Counted from the stretch's first letter, positions 53,793 to 63,623 are shown. The stretch: DNA of 64,000 bases from Microbacterium sp. 8M (GCF_902506375.1 NZ_LR733284.1:915042-979041); one strand, 5' to 3'. Numbers and translations are program-made. Notes: generated by a model from the letters alone, not told the origin.

Positions 53793-54367
53793 CGGCGGCC
53801 CTCCTTCTCGGCGCGCTCGTCGGCGCGCAGCAGAGCGGCCTGCGTCGGCGAGCCGAGCGCCCGGACGATGCGGCGCTCCCAGCGCAGCACGCCGGCGCGC
53901 TGCCGCTCCACGTCGTCGAGCGAGCGCACGCCGATCACGTGCAGGTACAGCGTGCGGGTGTCGCGTTCCGCCTCCACCACGAGGGATCCGGGGATGAGCG
54001 ACGAGGTCACCGCGACGTGGGTCATGACCAGGTCGTCGGCGTAGCGCAGCGGCACCGCGATGATCGCCGACCGCGGCGCGCGGCGCGGGTTCAGCACCTG
54101 CGCGGCGACGCTGAGCGAGCCGTGTACGACCGCGGCGAGGAACTGCACCACCAGCACCGCCGTCCAGACCAGGTTGATCCGCCCGGACAGCTCGATCGTC
54201 GGCAGCCGGAACACGCGGGTCACGATGAGCGCCACGATGATGCCGGTCACGGCCGCGAGCACGGTGAACTGGCCCCACAGCAGCATCCACAGCACGACCA
54301 GCCAGAGCAGGAACGGCAGCTGCACGCCGATCTCGCGCCAGCGGGTGCGCTTCACGTCGGGGCTCAT
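53789..54367 (-). CDS. mnhE: Mrp/Mnh cation antiporter subunit E
   Basis: Membrane subunit of 192 residues with hydrophobic segments in its first 85 residues and a cytoplasmic domain carrying MTHVAVTSSLIPGSLVVEAE and TLYLHVIGV, both typical of MrpE. A short charged tail follows. ATG at 54367 overlaps the mnhD stop (ATGA). Confidence 0.92.
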   Translation of the reverse strand: MSPDVKRTRWREIGVQLPFLLWLVVLWMLLWGQFTVLAAVTGIIVALIVTRVFRLPTIELSGRINLVWTAVLVVQFLAAVVHGSLSVAAQVLNPRRAPRSAIIAVPLRYADDLVMTHVAVTSSLIPGSLVVEAERDTRTLYLHVIGVRSLDDVERQRAGVLRWERRIVRALGSPTQAALLRADERAEKEGRR

Positions 54368-55926
54368 GACGACGCTCCGTCCCCGTCGAGCATGTCGAGG
54401 TGCACCGGCTGCAGCAGGTTGGCGCCGATCCGCTCGCAGAGCCCGTAGATGGGGCCGGCGAAGACCGTGAGCGCCAGGGTCACGGCGACCATGCCGCCGG
54501 TGGCGAAGGTCATGATCGTGGGGATCCGGCGCCGCTCCTGCTGCTCATCCGCGGCCGGCGCGCTGCCGAGGTGGGCGATGCGCTCGTTCTCCATCTCCTC
54601 GGGCGTCTCGTCCTTGCTGCGCCAGAAGGCGAGGTTCCACGCGCGCATGAGGGCGTACAGCGTGAGCAGCGAGGTGAGCACGCCGCCGACGATGAGCACC
54701 CAGATCAGCGGCGTCGCGACCTGCGCCGCCGCCTGGAACAGGGCGAACTTTCCGATGAACCCCGAGAACGGCGGGAGGCCGCCGAGGTTGATCGCCGGTA
54801 CGAAGTAGAGCACGGCGATCAGCGGCGCGGCCTTCATGAGCCCGCGCACCTTGAGGATCGACGTGCTGCCCGCCCTGCGCTCCACGAGGCCCACCGCCAG
54901 GAACAGCGTGGTCTGCACGATGATGTGGTGCACGATGTAGTACACCGTCGCGCCGATCGCCGCCGGCGTCGCGATCGCGAGGCCGAACACCATGTAGCCG
55001 ACGTGGCTGACCAGCGTGAACGACAGGATCCTCTTCAGCTCGGCCTGCGCCACGGCGCCGAGGATGCCGATCACCATGGTCGCGAGGGCCACGATCATGA
55101 GCAGCGTGTTGATGCTCGAGACGTTGAACAGCTGCGTCTCGGTGCGGATCAGCGCGTACACGCCGACCTTCGTGAGCAGGCCCGCGAACACCGCGGTCAC
55201 CGGCGCGGGTGCGGTCGGGTAGGAGTCGGGCAGCCAGAACGACATCGGGAAGACCGCCGCCTTGATGCCGAACGCCACCACGAGCATGAGGTGCAGCACG
55301 AGCTGCGTGCTCGGCGGGATCTCCTCGATGCGCTCGGCGATCTGCGCCATGTTCACCGTGCCGAGCGCGGCGTAGATCAGTGCGATCGCGACGAGGAAGA
55401 GCACCGAGGACACGAGCGAGACGACGATGTAGACCGCGCCGGTGCGGATCCGGGATTCGGTGCTGCCGAGGGTGATGAGCACGTAGGACGCCACGAGCAG
55501 GATCTCGAAGCCGACGTAGAGGTTGAACAGGTCGCCCGCGATGAACGCGTTGAAGATGCCCGCGGCGAGGATTAGATACGACGGGTTGAAGATGGAGATC
55601 GGGGTCTCCTCGGCGCCGTCCGCGGCGCCCTGGCCCACCGAGAAGAGCAGGACCGCGACGAGCACGATGCTCGATACGAGCACCAGCAGCGCCGCGAGCC
55701 GGTCGACGTACAGCACGATCCCGAACGGCGCCGGCCAGCCGCCCACCATCACCGCGATCGGCTTGGCCTGATCGACTGCGACGAGCAGCGTGGCGGCGAT
55801 CACCGAGACGGCGGCGAGCGTGGCGACGGTGACGATCACCTGGATCCGGGTGTTCCGGCCGAAGACGAGGGTGATCGCGGCCCCCAGCAGGGGCAGCGCG
55901 ACGAGCAGCGGGACGAGGGCGCTCAT
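54364..55926 (-). CDS. mnhD: Mrp/Mnh cation antiporter subunit D
   Basis: Integral membrane subunit of 520 residues, homologous to the proton-pumping NuoN/NuoM subunits of complex I. About fourteen segments; AAVFPMSFWLPDSYPTAPAP is the conserved central loop (about residue 220) with the key lysine just before it (FGIKAAVFP), and LPPFSGFIGKFALFQAAAQ a later one. ATG at 55926 overlaps the mnhC stop by ATGA. Confidence 0.94.
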   Translation of the reverse strand: MSALVPLLVALPLLGAAITLVFGRNTRIQVIVTVATLAAVSVIAATLLVAVDQAKPIAVMVGGWPAPFGIVLYVDRLAALLVLVSSIVLVAVLLFSVGQGAADGAEETPISIFNPSYLILAAGIFNAFIAGDLFNLYVGFEILLVASYVLITLGSTESRIRTGAVYIVVSLVSSVLFLVAIALIYAALGTVNMAQIAERIEEIPPSTQLVLHLMLVVAFGIKAAVFPMSFWLPDSYPTAPAPVTAVFAGLLTKVGVYALIRTETQLFNVSSINTLLMIVALATMVIGILGAVAQAELKRILSFTLVSHVGYMVFGLAIATPAAIGATVYYIVHHIIVQTTLFLAVGLVERRAGSTSILKVRGLMKAAPLIAVLYFVPAINLGGLPPFSGFIGKFALFQAAAQVATPLIWVLIVGGVLTSLLTLYALMRAWNLAFWRSKDETPEEMENERIAHLGSAPAADEQQERRRIPTIMTFATGGMVAVTLALTVFAGPIYGLCERIGANLLQPVHLDMLDGDGASS

Positions 55927-56528
55927 TGGTCGCCCTCCCCCGGCTCGGTGGCTGAGCCCGTCGACGCGCCCGGGCCTGCCGATCCCGGACCTCCGCCGGG
56001 CAGCGGGCCGGGATCCGGCCGGTCCACGGGGGCGTCGTCGACGAGCGCGGCATGGTCCTTGGCGTGCAGCACGCGGATCGGGGCGGTCGCGACGCCCACG
56101 AAGTCGGTGGTCGCGTCCTCGTCCTCGAGGTCGACCTCGTCGTCCATGAGGTCTTCCTCGACCTCGGTGCGGCCGCGCACGGCGATGTCGGCCTCGTCGT
56201 CCTCGACCGTGTCGGCCTTGCCCAGCTGCCAGGAGCGGTAGATGAGCGCCAGCAGGAACGCCGAGACCGCGAACGTGATCACGATGGCCGTGAGGGTGAG
56301 CGCCTGCGGCAGGGGATCGCTCACGTCCTCGGTCGCGGAGCCTATCGAACCGCCGTAGAACGGCGCACGCCCGGGCCGGCCCATCACGATGAGCAGCAGC
56401 AGGTTCACGGCGTTGCCGAGCAGCAGGAACCCGATCAGCACCCGGGTGAGGCTGCGCTCGAGCATCGCGTAGACGCCGCATCCGAACAGCACGGCCATGA
56501 TCACGATGAGCACGAGGGAGACGTCCAT
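55923..56528 (-). CDS. mnhC: Mrp/Mnh cation antiporter subunit C with long acidic tail
   Basis: Subunit of 201 residues, homologous to NuoK. The first 110 residues are the usual three-segment core (VLIVIMAVLFGCGVYAMLER, LIGFLLLGNAVNLLLLIVMG, LTLTAIVITFAVSAFLLALI). The remaining 90 residues form an acidic cytoplasmic tail (DTVEDDEADIAVRGRTEVEE, DLMDDEVDLEDED) and a Gly/Pro-rich end that includes a diverged palindromic repeat (ASTGSATEP). Most MrpC proteins lack this tail. It overlaps mnhA by one base (TGATG) and mnhD by ATGA. Confidence 0.93.
   Translation of the reverse strand: MDVSLVLIVIMAVLFGCGVYAMLERSLTRVLIGFLLLGNAVNLLLLIVMGRPGRAPFYGGSIGSATEDVSDPLPQALTLTAIVITFAVSAFLLALIYRSWQLGKADTVEDDEADIAVRGRTEVEEDLMDDEVDLEDEDATTDFVGVATAPIRVLHAKDHAALVDDAPVDRPDPGPLPGGGPGSAGPGASTGSATEPGEGDQ
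55946..55970. repeat. Diverged REP-like element at the mnhC 3' end
   Basis: GGTGGCTGAGCCCGTCGACG plus CGCC; a diverged short form read on the minus strand as ASTGSATEP. Confidence 0.55.
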
Positions 56529-59476
56529 CAGACATCCACCCCCCGCGCGCGCATCTCGAGCGTCTGCCGGTCGACCTCGGCCCCGAGGCTGCGCAGCACA
56601 TCGAGCACCAGCCCGATGACGACGAGGTAGACGCCGATGTCGAAGATCGTCGAACTCACGAACTCGAGGTGCCCGATCACCGGGATCTCCGCCTCCCACA
56701 CCGCGCTGGACAGCGGGGCGAGTCCGAAGAACAGCGGCACGACGGCCGCGCCGACGGCGAGGATGAGACCGCCTCCGAGCAGGCGCCCGGCATCGGTCGG
56801 CGCGGCGGCGCCGAGTTCCCAGCGACCGCCGGCGATGTAGCGCATGACCAGCGCCATGCCGGCGACGAGGCCTCCGGCGAAGCCGCCGCCCGGGGCGTTG
56901 TGCCCGGCGAACAGCAGGTAGATCGAGACGACGATGATCGTGTGGAACAGGATCCGCACGATCACCTCGAGCAGGATCGAGCGGTTCTCCGGCTTGACGT
57001 TGCCTCCGCCCACGAGCCACGCCCGCGGCGCGGTGTCGCCCGCGGTCTGCACCCGCACGCCCTCGGTCGTCTCGACGAGCGGACGCCGGTGCGCGCGGCG
57101 CTGGCCCTCAGGCAGCGCCCGGGTCGCCGAGAGACGGTCGGCGCGGTGCGTGACGAACACGAGCGACGCGACACCCGTGGCGGCGAGCACGAGCACCGAG
57201 AGCTCCCCCATCGTGTCCCAGCCGCGCAGGTCCACGAGGGCGACGTTCACGACGTTCTTGCCGTGCCCGAGCTCGTACGCGAGCTTCGGGAACGCCTCGG
57301 AGATCGGCTCCGCGACCCGGGATCCGGTGGCGACGATCGCCACGAGCGCCATCATCACGCCCGCCGCCACCCCCAGGATCGCGCGCGGCACCCGGCCCAC
57401 CGAGGCGTTGTGCTCCCCCATCCGTGCCGGGAGCCGCCGCAGCACGAGCGCGAACGTGACCAGGGTGACCGTCTCGACGAGGATCTGGGTGAGGGCCAGG
57501 TCGGGCGCGCCGCTGGTGCCGAACAGCACCACCATGCCGAGCCCGGTGACCGACACCAGCACGACGCCGGTGTAGCGCTTCTTCGCCCGGATCGCGAGCA
57601 GCCCCGCACCGATCATGATGGGCGCCACCACCAGCTGCACCGGGGTGTGCCAGGCGCTCAGCTCGGCGTTCGCGGGGCCGCCCGCGATGAGCGCGGTGGC
57701 CTCCCCCGCGATCACCACGACGAAGATGGTGCCGACGTAGATCGGCAGCGAACCACGCTGCGTGATCGTGGTGGTGACGACGGAGAGCCGGTCGACATTG
57801 CGCATGACGAGGTAGTACGCGTCCTGTGCGGTGAACGGCAGCAGGCGCGGGGCGCTGTCCCAGCCCAGCCGCCGCGTGAGTGGGAACAGCGCCAGGCCGA
57901 GCAGCACGGCGGCGAGCGAGAGGAACAGCGCCGGCGCGAGGCCGTGCCACAGCGCGAGATGACCCGGATCCAGCGGAGAGCCGTCGTAGCCGGGGGCCTT
58001 CGCGTCGTCCGCATAACCGTGCAGCGCCACGCTCACCGCCGACGCCAGCAGCCCGAGCACGACGGTGCCCGCGGCGAGAACGACCGGCGACACCAGGAAT
58101 CCGAACGGCGGAGCCGGCCATTCTGTTTCAGGCATATAGGCGCCGGCGGCGTCCTTCTTGCGCCAGAACGCGCCCCAGAGGAAGCGCGCCCCGTATGCCG
58201 CCGTGAGGATGGATCCGAGGATCACGCCGACGAGCGCGACGATGCCCCACGGCGATCCGCGCATGGCCTCGTCGAACAGCGCCGCGAGCGTCGACTCCTT
58301 CGCGACGAAGCCGATCGTCGGGGGGCTCCCCATCATGGATCCCACAGCGAGGAAGCCGGCGGTGGCGAGCAGCGGGGCCTGCCGCCCCACGCCGCTGATC
58401 TCCGTGACGTCGCGCGTGGAGAGCTGGCGGTCGATGACGCCGACGATGAGGAACAGCGACGACTTGAACAGCGCATGGCTGAGCACGAGGGCGAGCCCCG
58501 CGAGCATCGCGTCCGGCGTGCCGTAGCCCAGCACGATCGTGAAGAAGCCGAGCTGGCTCACCGTGCCGAAGGCGAGGATGCGCTTCAGGTCGGTCTCCCG
58601 CAGCGCCTGCACCCCGCCCAGCAGCATGGTGAAGACGCCGAGCGCGATCGTGATCGGGCGCCACGGACCCGACAGGGCGAACACCGGCGCGAACCGGGCG
58701 ATGAGGTAGATGCCGGCCTTCACCATCGCGGCCGCGTGCAGATAGGCGCTGACGGGCGTCGGCGCGGCCATCGCGCCGGGCAGCCAGAAGTGGAACGGGA
58801 AGATCGCCGACTTGCTGAGGGCGCCGACGAGCAGCAGCACGATCGCCGCATCGACGAGAGGGCCCTTCGGCGCGATCTCCAGGATCCGGGAGATGCTGGA
58901 GGTGCCCGCGTCGACGGCGAGGAACACCACGCCGATGAACATGGCGAGCCCGCCGAGGGTCGTCACCAGCAGCGCCTGCAGGGCCGCACGGCGGCTCGCG
59001 CCACGGCGGTGGTAGTACCCGATGAGCAGGTACGACAGGATGCTCGTGACCTCCCAGAACATCACCAGCAGCACGAGGTCGTCGGTGGTGACGAGGCCGT
59101 ACATCGCACCGGCGAACGCCAGCAGCACGGCGGCGAACTGGCCGAGCCCCTCCTTGGAGCCGCGGAAGTACCAGCGGCAGTACAGCAGCACCAGAGCGCC
59201 GACGCCGGTGACGATCAGCGCGAGCAGCCAGCTCAGCTCGTCCAGCCGGAAGGAGAGCGCGATGCCGAGCTGGGGGATCCACTCGACCGACTCGTGCGGC
59301 AGCACGGCGGGATCCGCGGCGGAACCGGCCAGCACGCGCGGGGTGAGCGCCGCAGTGTGGATGAAGGCCGCGGTCGGGATGAGAGCCGCCACGGCGAACG
59401 CGCGCGCCCCGATCCAGGCGACAAGCAGCGGCAGCAGCAGCGAGGCGAGGGCGAACACGGCGAGGAGCGTCAGCAT
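56528..59476 (-). CDS. mnhA: Mrp/Mnh cation antiporter subunit A (fused A+B)
   Basis: Largest antiporter subunit, 982 residues, homologous to NuoL with an extra C-terminal MrpB part. The NuoL-like core has the conserved SKSAIFPFHFWLPGAMAAPT loop (about residue 225), with the essential Glu and Lys positions visible in earlier segments (LLVMFWEVTSI). The MrpB-like end starts near residue 820 (ENRSILLEVIVRILFHTIIV) and contains HNAPGGGFAGGLVAGMALVM. ATG at 59476 was chosen for the GAGGAG six to eight bases upstream; an in-frame upstream start at 59536 would add a polar stretch. First gene of the mnhA-C-D-E-F-G operon, which expels Na+ in exchange for protons. Confidence 0.94.
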   Translation of the reverse strand: MLTLLAVFALASLLLPLLVAWIGARAFAVAALIPTAAFIHTAALTPRVLAGSAADPAVLPHESVEWIPQLGIALSFRLDELSWLLALIVTGVGALVLLYCRWYFRGSKEGLGQFAAVLLAFAGAMYGLVTTDDLVLLVMFWEVTSILSYLLIGYYHRRGASRRAALQALLVTTLGGLAMFIGVVFLAVDAGTSSISRILEIAPKGPLVDAAIVLLLVGALSKSAIFPFHFWLPGAMAAPTPVSAYLHAAAMVKAGIYLIARFAPVFALSGPWRPITIALGVFTMLLGGVQALRETDLKRILAFGTVSQLGFFTIVLGYGTPDAMLAGLALVLSHALFKSSLFLIVGVIDRQLSTRDVTEISGVGRQAPLLATAGFLAVGSMMGSPPTIGFVAKESTLAALFDEAMRGSPWGIVALVGVILGSILTAAYGARFLWGAFWRKKDAAGAYMPETEWPAPPFGFLVSPVVLAAGTVVLGLLASAVSVALHGYADDAKAPGYDGSPLDPGHLALWHGLAPALFLSLAAVLLGLALFPLTRRLGWDSAPRLLPFTAQDAYYLVMRNVDRLSVVTTTITQRGSLPIYVGTIFVVVIAGEATALIAGGPANAELSAWHTPVQLVVAPIMIGAGLLAIRAKKRYTGVVLVSVTGLGMVVLFGTSGAPDLALTQILVETVTLVTFALVLRRLPARMGEHNASVGRVPRAILGVAAGVMMALVAIVATGSRVAEPISEAFPKLAYELGHGKNVVNVALVDLRGWDTMGELSVLVLAATGVASLVFVTHRADRLSATRALPEGQRRAHRRPLVETTEGVRVQTAGDTAPRAWLVGGGNVKPENRSILLEVIVRILFHTIIVVSIYLLFAGHNAPGGGFAGGLVAGMALVMRYIAGGRWELGAAAPTDAGRLLGGGLILAVGAAVVPLFFGLAPLSSAVWEAEIPVIGHLEFVSSTIFDIGVYLVVIGLVLDVLRSLGAEVDRQTLEMRARGVDV

Positions 59477-59613
59477 GGCGGTCTCCTCTGGCTCGTCGGT
59501 CTCTGCGGTCTCGGCGTGGGCCGGGCAGGTCGACACAGGCGGGCGGGTTCACATCCAGCTTAGAGGCTGAACGTTCCCACGCCCCGGATCCCGGTGTATG
59601 CCGGATCCGGAAT

Positions 59614-60702
59614 CTATCCCACGAAGCCGGGCGCCGGACCGGTCGTCGTGCCCTCCCGGAAGGCGCAGGTGAAGCTGATCGACGCCGCGGGCTCCCCGGC
59701 CAGCAGCCGTGCGACGGCGTCACCCGCCGCGCGTCCCTTCTCGACGGCGGGCTGCACGGCGGTGGTCAGGATGTGGTCACCGAGCCCGTCCACCGCGATG
59801 CCGTCGAAGCCTGCCACGCTGACGTCCTCGGGCACCCGCAGCCCCGCCTCTTCGGCGGCGCGGATGACGCCGGCCGCGAGCAGGTCGCTCTGGGCGATGA
59901 CGGCGGTGGGTCGATGCTCGGGGTCGGCGAACAGCAGCCGCCCGGCCAGCACGCCCTCGTCGATGAAGCTGCCGCCCGCCGACACCACGCGGGCGTCGGG
60001 GAACACCGAGAGCGTGCCGTCGAGGCGGTCCTTGGTGACGGGGGTCGTGATCCCGGCGATGCGCTCGGGCGTCGCGTCGCCGCGGACCCGCTCCCCGTCG
60101 AAGGAGAGGGTCACCACACCGATGTCGCGGTGCCCGAGGGCGCGCAGGTGGTGCGCGATCTGGGCCGCGGCCTCGACGTTGTCGAGCTCGATGCGCGGCA
60201 CGCCCTCCCCCGCATCGCCCTCGATCACCACGACCGGCAGTCCCCGGTTGCGCACGGCCTGGAGCGTCTCCCGCATGCGCCCGCTGCATCCGATGAGCAC
60301 GGCCGCGTCGATCGGCGCCGTGGCGAGGGTCGGTGCGTCCGGCGCCGCGTCGGGGTCGTCGCGCAGCAGCAGCACACCGGCGCCGAGCGCGGCCAGACCG
60401 TCGGTGAGGCCGTCCATGGTCGCGGTCTTGATCGGATCCAGGAACGCGGTGCGCAGGTGCTCCTCGACCGTCACGGCGACGATGCCGCTCCGACCCCGCC
60501 GGAGCGAGGCCGCGCGCGGATCGGGACCGGTGTAGCCGAGGTCTGCGGCGACCGCGAGCACACGTTCGCGGGTGCGCTCGGCAACGGGCGCCTTGCCGCT
60601 GAAGACGACCGACGCCGTCGACGGGCTCACACCTGCGGCGCGCGCCACATCGGCGATCGTCGCGCGGCGCCGGGGCGCCCCGGCGTCCGGATCCGAGCTC
60701 AT
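59614..60702 (-). CDS. LacI family transcriptional regulator
   Basis: Regulator of 362 residues. The helix-turn-helix is TIADVARAAGVSPSTASVVF with SGKAPVAERTRERVLAVAAD as hinge (residues about 14-53). The effector domain shows GIVAVTVEEHLRTAFLDPIK and DVSVAGFDGIAVDGLGDHIL, typical of the GalR/LacI group. It is divergent from an MFS transporter gene, with a perfect 16-bp palindrome between them, so it probably represses both. The effector is probably a substrate of the transporter and is unknown. Confidence 0.92.
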   Translation of the reverse strand: MSSDPDAGAPRRRATIADVARAAGVSPSTASVVFSGKAPVAERTRERVLAVAADLGYTGPDPRAASLRRGRSGIVAVTVEEHLRTAFLDPIKTATMDGLTDGLAALGAGVLLLRDDPDAAPDAPTLATAPIDAAVLIGCSGRMRETLQAVRNRGLPVVVIEGDAGEGVPRIELDNVEAAAQIAHHLRALGHRDIGVVTLSFDGERVRGDATPERIAGITTPVTKDRLDGTLSVFPDARVVSAGGSFIDEGVLAGRLLFADPEHRPTAVIAQSDLLAAGVIRAAEEAGLRVPEDVSVAGFDGIAVDGLGDHILTTAVQPAVEKGRAAGDAVARLLAGEPAASISFTCAFREGTTTGPAPGFVG

Positions 60703-60734
60703 TCCTCGACAATAACACCCTTGGGATTACAGAG

Positions 60735-60750
60735 ATCGAATCGATTCGAT
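60735..60750. promoter_or_regulatory. LacI-type operator overlapping MFS promoter
   Basis: ATCGAATCGATTCGAT is a perfect 16-bp palindrome with a central CG as in LacI sites. TACACT (60750-60755) next to it is a good -10 for the MFS gene at 60762, so binding would block transcription. The MFS mRNA may be leaderless or nearly so. Confidence 0.8.
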
Positions 60751-60761
60751 ACACTGACCGG

Positions 60762-61985
60762 ATGGACACCGCTCTCACCCGCTCCCAGTTCGTGCGCTGG
60801 CGCATCGCCATCTTCGCGATCTTCCTCGCCAGCGGTCTGTCCATCGCCACCTGGGCGTCGCGGGTCCCCGACATCAAGCTCGCGCTGCACATCGACAACG
60901 CACAGATGGGCGTCCTGCTGCTCGGGATGGGCATCTCCTCGATCGTCGGCATCTCGACGAGTCCGGCGGTCATGGCGCGCACCGGCGCCCGCCTCGGCAT
61001 GCTCGTCACCATGCTGACCTTCGCCGTCGGGGTCGGCCTCGTCGGGCTCGGAACCAACGTGCTGAGCTCCCCGGCGGTGGTGATCGCGGGCCTGGTGCTG
61101 TTCGGGTTCGGCAACGGATCCCTCGACGTCATGATGAACGTCGAGGCCACGGCGATCGAGCAGCAGATGGGGAAGACCATCCTCCCCGTGTTCCACGCGT
61201 TCTTCAGCTTCGGCACGGTCATCGGCGCCGGCATCGGCGCCCTCCTCGTGCAGTCCGGATGGAACGTCACGGCGCACACCACTCTCATCGCGGCCGTGAT
61301 CGCCCTCGTCGCGGTCGCGTGCTGGGCGAATGTGCCGAACCGCGAGGCGGCGCTCGATCCGCAGCCCGAGGAGAAGCCGCACTGGCGGGATCGGATGCAC
61401 ACCGCGCTGGAGGCGTGGCGCGAGCCCCGCACCTACTTCCTCGGCATCGTGATGCTGGGCATGTCGTTCGCCGAGGGCGGCGCCAACGACTGGCTGGCGC
61501 TCGGCGTCTCGGAGGACCACCACGCCGGCCCGGCGCTCGGCGCCGCGGCGCTGGCCACCTTCTCCGTCGCCATGACCGTCGTGCGGCTGTTCGGCGGCCC
61601 CCTGGTGGACCGGTTCGGCCGCGTCCTCGTGCTGCGCACCCTCGCGATCACCGCCGCCGCCGGCATCCTGCTGTTCATCCTCGCGCCGAGCACCCCGCTG
61701 GTGTTCGTCGCCGCGGCGCTGTGGGGCATCGGTGCGTCCCTCGGCTTCCCGCTGGGCATGTCGGCCGCCGCGGACGACCCGGCGAAGGCCGCCGCACGCG
61801 TGAGCGCCGCCGCCACGATCGGCTACATCGCGTTCCTCAGCGGGCCGCCGGTGCTCGGGTTCATCAGCAACCACATCGGCCTGCTCAACACGCTGTACAT
61901 CCTCGTCGTGCTGGCGGCGCTGTCCGGCCTGTTCTCGGGGGCCGCACGCCCGCTCCGCGTCGACGAGAAGGTCTCGGACGACTGA
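60762..61985 (+). CDS. MFS transporter (YbjJ-like)
   Basis: Membrane transporter of 407 residues with twelve segments. Motif traces are LASGLSIATWASRVPDIKLA in segment 1, FGNGSLDVMMNVEATAIEQQ at segments 4-5 and FGGPLVDRFGRVLVLR as the central loop motif, a pattern seen in YbjJ/FucP-like sugar or unknown-substrate carriers. It is controlled, by position, by the divergent LacI-type regulator, which makes a sugar-related substrate plausible. ATG at 60762 lies seven bases after the -10 box. Confidence 0.85.
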   Translation: MDTALTRSQFVRWRIAIFAIFLASGLSIATWASRVPDIKLALHIDNAQMGVLLLGMGISSIVGISTSPAVMARTGARLGMLVTMLTFAVGVGLVGLGTNVLSSPAVVIAGLVLFGFGNGSLDVMMNVEATAIEQQMGKTILPVFHAFFSFGTVIGAGIGALLVQSGWNVTAHTTLIAAVIALVAVACWANVPNREAALDPQPEEKPHWRDRMHTALEAWREPRTYFLGIVMLGMSFAEGGANDWLALGVSEDHHAGPALGAAALATFSVAMTVVRLFGGPLVDRFGRVLVLRTLAITAAAGILLFILAPSTPLVFVAAALWGIGASLGFPLGMSAAADDPAKAAARVSAAATIGYIAFLSGPPVLGFISNHIGLLNTLYILVVLAALSGLFSGAARPLRVDEKVSDD

Positions 61986-62130
61986 GCGCCGCATCGCCGT
62001 CCCACGGAACCGGCTTCCCCCGCGACGTCTGCAGGACCTGACGACGCGTGCACGACCGGATCCGCGGATCCGTCCCGCAGACGCAGCGTGATCGTGCAGG
62101 CGTCGCAGCATCGCGGGCTAGGCTCTTCGG

Positions 62131-62826
62131 GTGCGTCTCGTCATCGCCCGCTGCGCCGTCGACTACACCGGCCGCCTCAACGCCCACCTGCCCCTCGCCA
62201 CGCGCCTGCTGGTGCACAAGGGCGACGGCAGCCTGCTCGTGCACTCCGACGGCGGCAGTTACAAGCCGCTGAACTGGATGAGCCCGCCGTGCCGTCTCGA
62301 GTCCGAGCAGCCGGGGGAGGAGGAGGCGTCCGCAGGCGTGACCGAGGTGTGGCGCGTCACGCACCAGAAGACCGGCGACGCGCTGCGCGTGCAGATCTAC
62401 GAGATCCTGCACGACTCCGCCCATGAGCTCGGCGTGGATCCGGGCCTGCAGAAGGACGGCGTCGAGGCGGATCTGCAGCGTCTGCTCGCCGAGCAGGTCG
62501 ACCGCATCGCCGACGGCGCGACCCTGGTGCGCCGCGAGTATCCGACCGCGATCGGCCCGGTGGATCTCATGGTGCGCGACGCGAACGGCGTCGCCATCGC
62601 CGTCGAGGTCAAGCGCCGCGGCGACATCGACGGGGTGGAGCAGCTCACCCGGTACCTGGAGCTGCTCGGCCGGGATCCGCATCTGGCGCCCGTCCAGGGC
62701 GTGTTCGCGGCCCAGGAGATCAAGCCGCAGGCGCGTGTGCTCGCCGAGGACCGGGGGATCCGCTGCCTCGTGCTCGACTACGAGGACATGAAGGGCATCT
62801 CCTCCGGCGCGCCCCGCTTGTTCTGA
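62131..62826 (+). CDS. nucS: Mismatch-specific endonuclease NucS/EndoMS
   Basis: DNA repair endonuclease of 231 residues that replaces MutS-MutL mismatch repair in most actinobacteria. The N-terminal DNA-binding domain starts [20 protein letters not shown]; the C-terminal nuclease domain has the PD-(D/E)xK-type site [20 protein letters not shown] (about residues 143-162, catalytic Asp, Glu and Lys). [21 protein letters not shown] and QLTRYLELL are highly typical. Length is normal. GTG start. Alone in its transcription unit or with the HAD gene 21 bases downstream. Confidence 0.95.
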   Translation: MRLVIARCAVDYTGRLNAHLPLATRLLVHKGDGSLLVHSDGGSYKPLNWMSPPCRLESEQPGEEEASAGVTEVWRVTHQKTGDALRVQIYEILHDSAHELGVDPGLQKDGVEADLQRLLAEQVDRIADGATLVRREYPTAIGPVDLMVRDANGVAIAVEVKRRGDIDGVEQLTRYLELLGRDPHLAPVQGVFAAQEIKPQARVLAEDRGIRCLVLDYEDMKGISSGAPRLF

Positions 62827-62847
62827 CCCCTTCATTCCAAGAGAGGC

Positions 62848-63528
62848 ATGGACATGTCCGTTCCCCCGTACACCTGCGTCCTCTGGGACGTCGACGGCAC
62901 GATCGCCGACGCCTCGGCCGGGATCCTGCCGCGCCTGATCGAGGTCTTCGCGTCGTTCGGGCTCCCCGAGCCGGCGGCGACGGAGCTCTCCCAGTGGATC
63001 GGTCCGCCCATGTTCGAGTCGTTCCGCGATCGCGCCGGACTGTCGGTCGAGGACGCCTACATCGCGATGCGGCGGTATCGCGAGCTCGCCGCCCGTGACG
63101 GCTACGCCGCAAGCGTGCGGATCTATCCCGGGGTGGCCGAAGCGCTGCGGGCCGTGAAGGCCGCGGGGATCCCACAGGCGACGGCCAGCTCGAAGCCGGA
63201 GAACCAGGTGCTCGCGATCCTCGAGCACTACGAGCTCATGGACGACTTCGTCGTGGTCGCGGGCGCCCTGCCCGACGCCGCGGGACTGCACGACGGCAAG
63301 GAGGCGGTGCTCCGCCGCGCCCTGCAGCGGCTCACTGAGGCGGGCGTCGACATCAGCCGGCCCGTGCTGATCGGTGACCGCAAGCACGACGTCGAGGGAG
63401 CCGCGCCGCTCGGCGTGCCGGTGATCTTTGTGACCTGGGGCTTCGGCGAGCCGGGGGAGTCGGACGGCGCGATCGCCGAGGTCGCCACGCCGGAGCAGCT
63501 GCTGCGGATCCTGCTCCCGCAGGCGTGA
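62848..63528 (+). CDS. HAD family phosphatase (phosphoglycolate phosphatase-like)
   Basis: Hydrolase of 226 residues. Motif I is LWDVDGTIAD with nucleophile Asp14 and Asp16; motif II TASSKPENQ; motif III lysine in GKEAVLRRAL; motif IV IGDRKHDVEGAAPLGVPVI. The helical cap lies between motifs I and II. This is the Gph/PgmB-like subclass, removing phosphate from phosphoglycolate or sugar phosphates; the substrate is not defined. ATG at 62848 or 62854 (MSVPPYTC); AAGAGAGG lies just upstream. Confidence 0.9.
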   Translation: MDMSVPPYTCVLWDVDGTIADASAGILPRLIEVFASFGLPEPAATELSQWIGPPMFESFRDRAGLSVEDAYIAMRRYRELAARDGYAASVRIYPGVAEALRAVKAAGIPQATASSKPENQVLAILEHYELMDDFVVVAGALPDAAGLHDGKEAVLRRALQRLTEAGVDISRPVLIGDRKHDVEGAAPLGVPVIFVTWGFGEPGESDGAIAEVATPEQLLRILLPQA

Positions 63529-63571
63529 CGGGATCCGTTCCGTTCGAGGTCCCTCGGCGGTCGGAGCCATC

Positions 63572-63623
63572 CGCGAGACCGAATCCACGTCCCGGAACCG
63601 ACGATCGGAACGTCGGTCTCGCG
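63572..63623. repeat. 11-bp inverted repeat downstream of HAD gene
   Basis: CGCGAGACCGA (63572-63582) faces TCGGTCTCGCG (63613-63623) with a 30-base centre. It may be a terminator for the HAD gene or a small intergenic palindromic unit. Confidence 0.5.

Noticed and set aside
56669..59563. Long plus-strand open frame opposite mnhA
   Set aside because: Same shadow effect. The minus strand encodes an unmistakable MrpA protein, while the plus-strand translation is a low-complexity Arg/His/Gln series.
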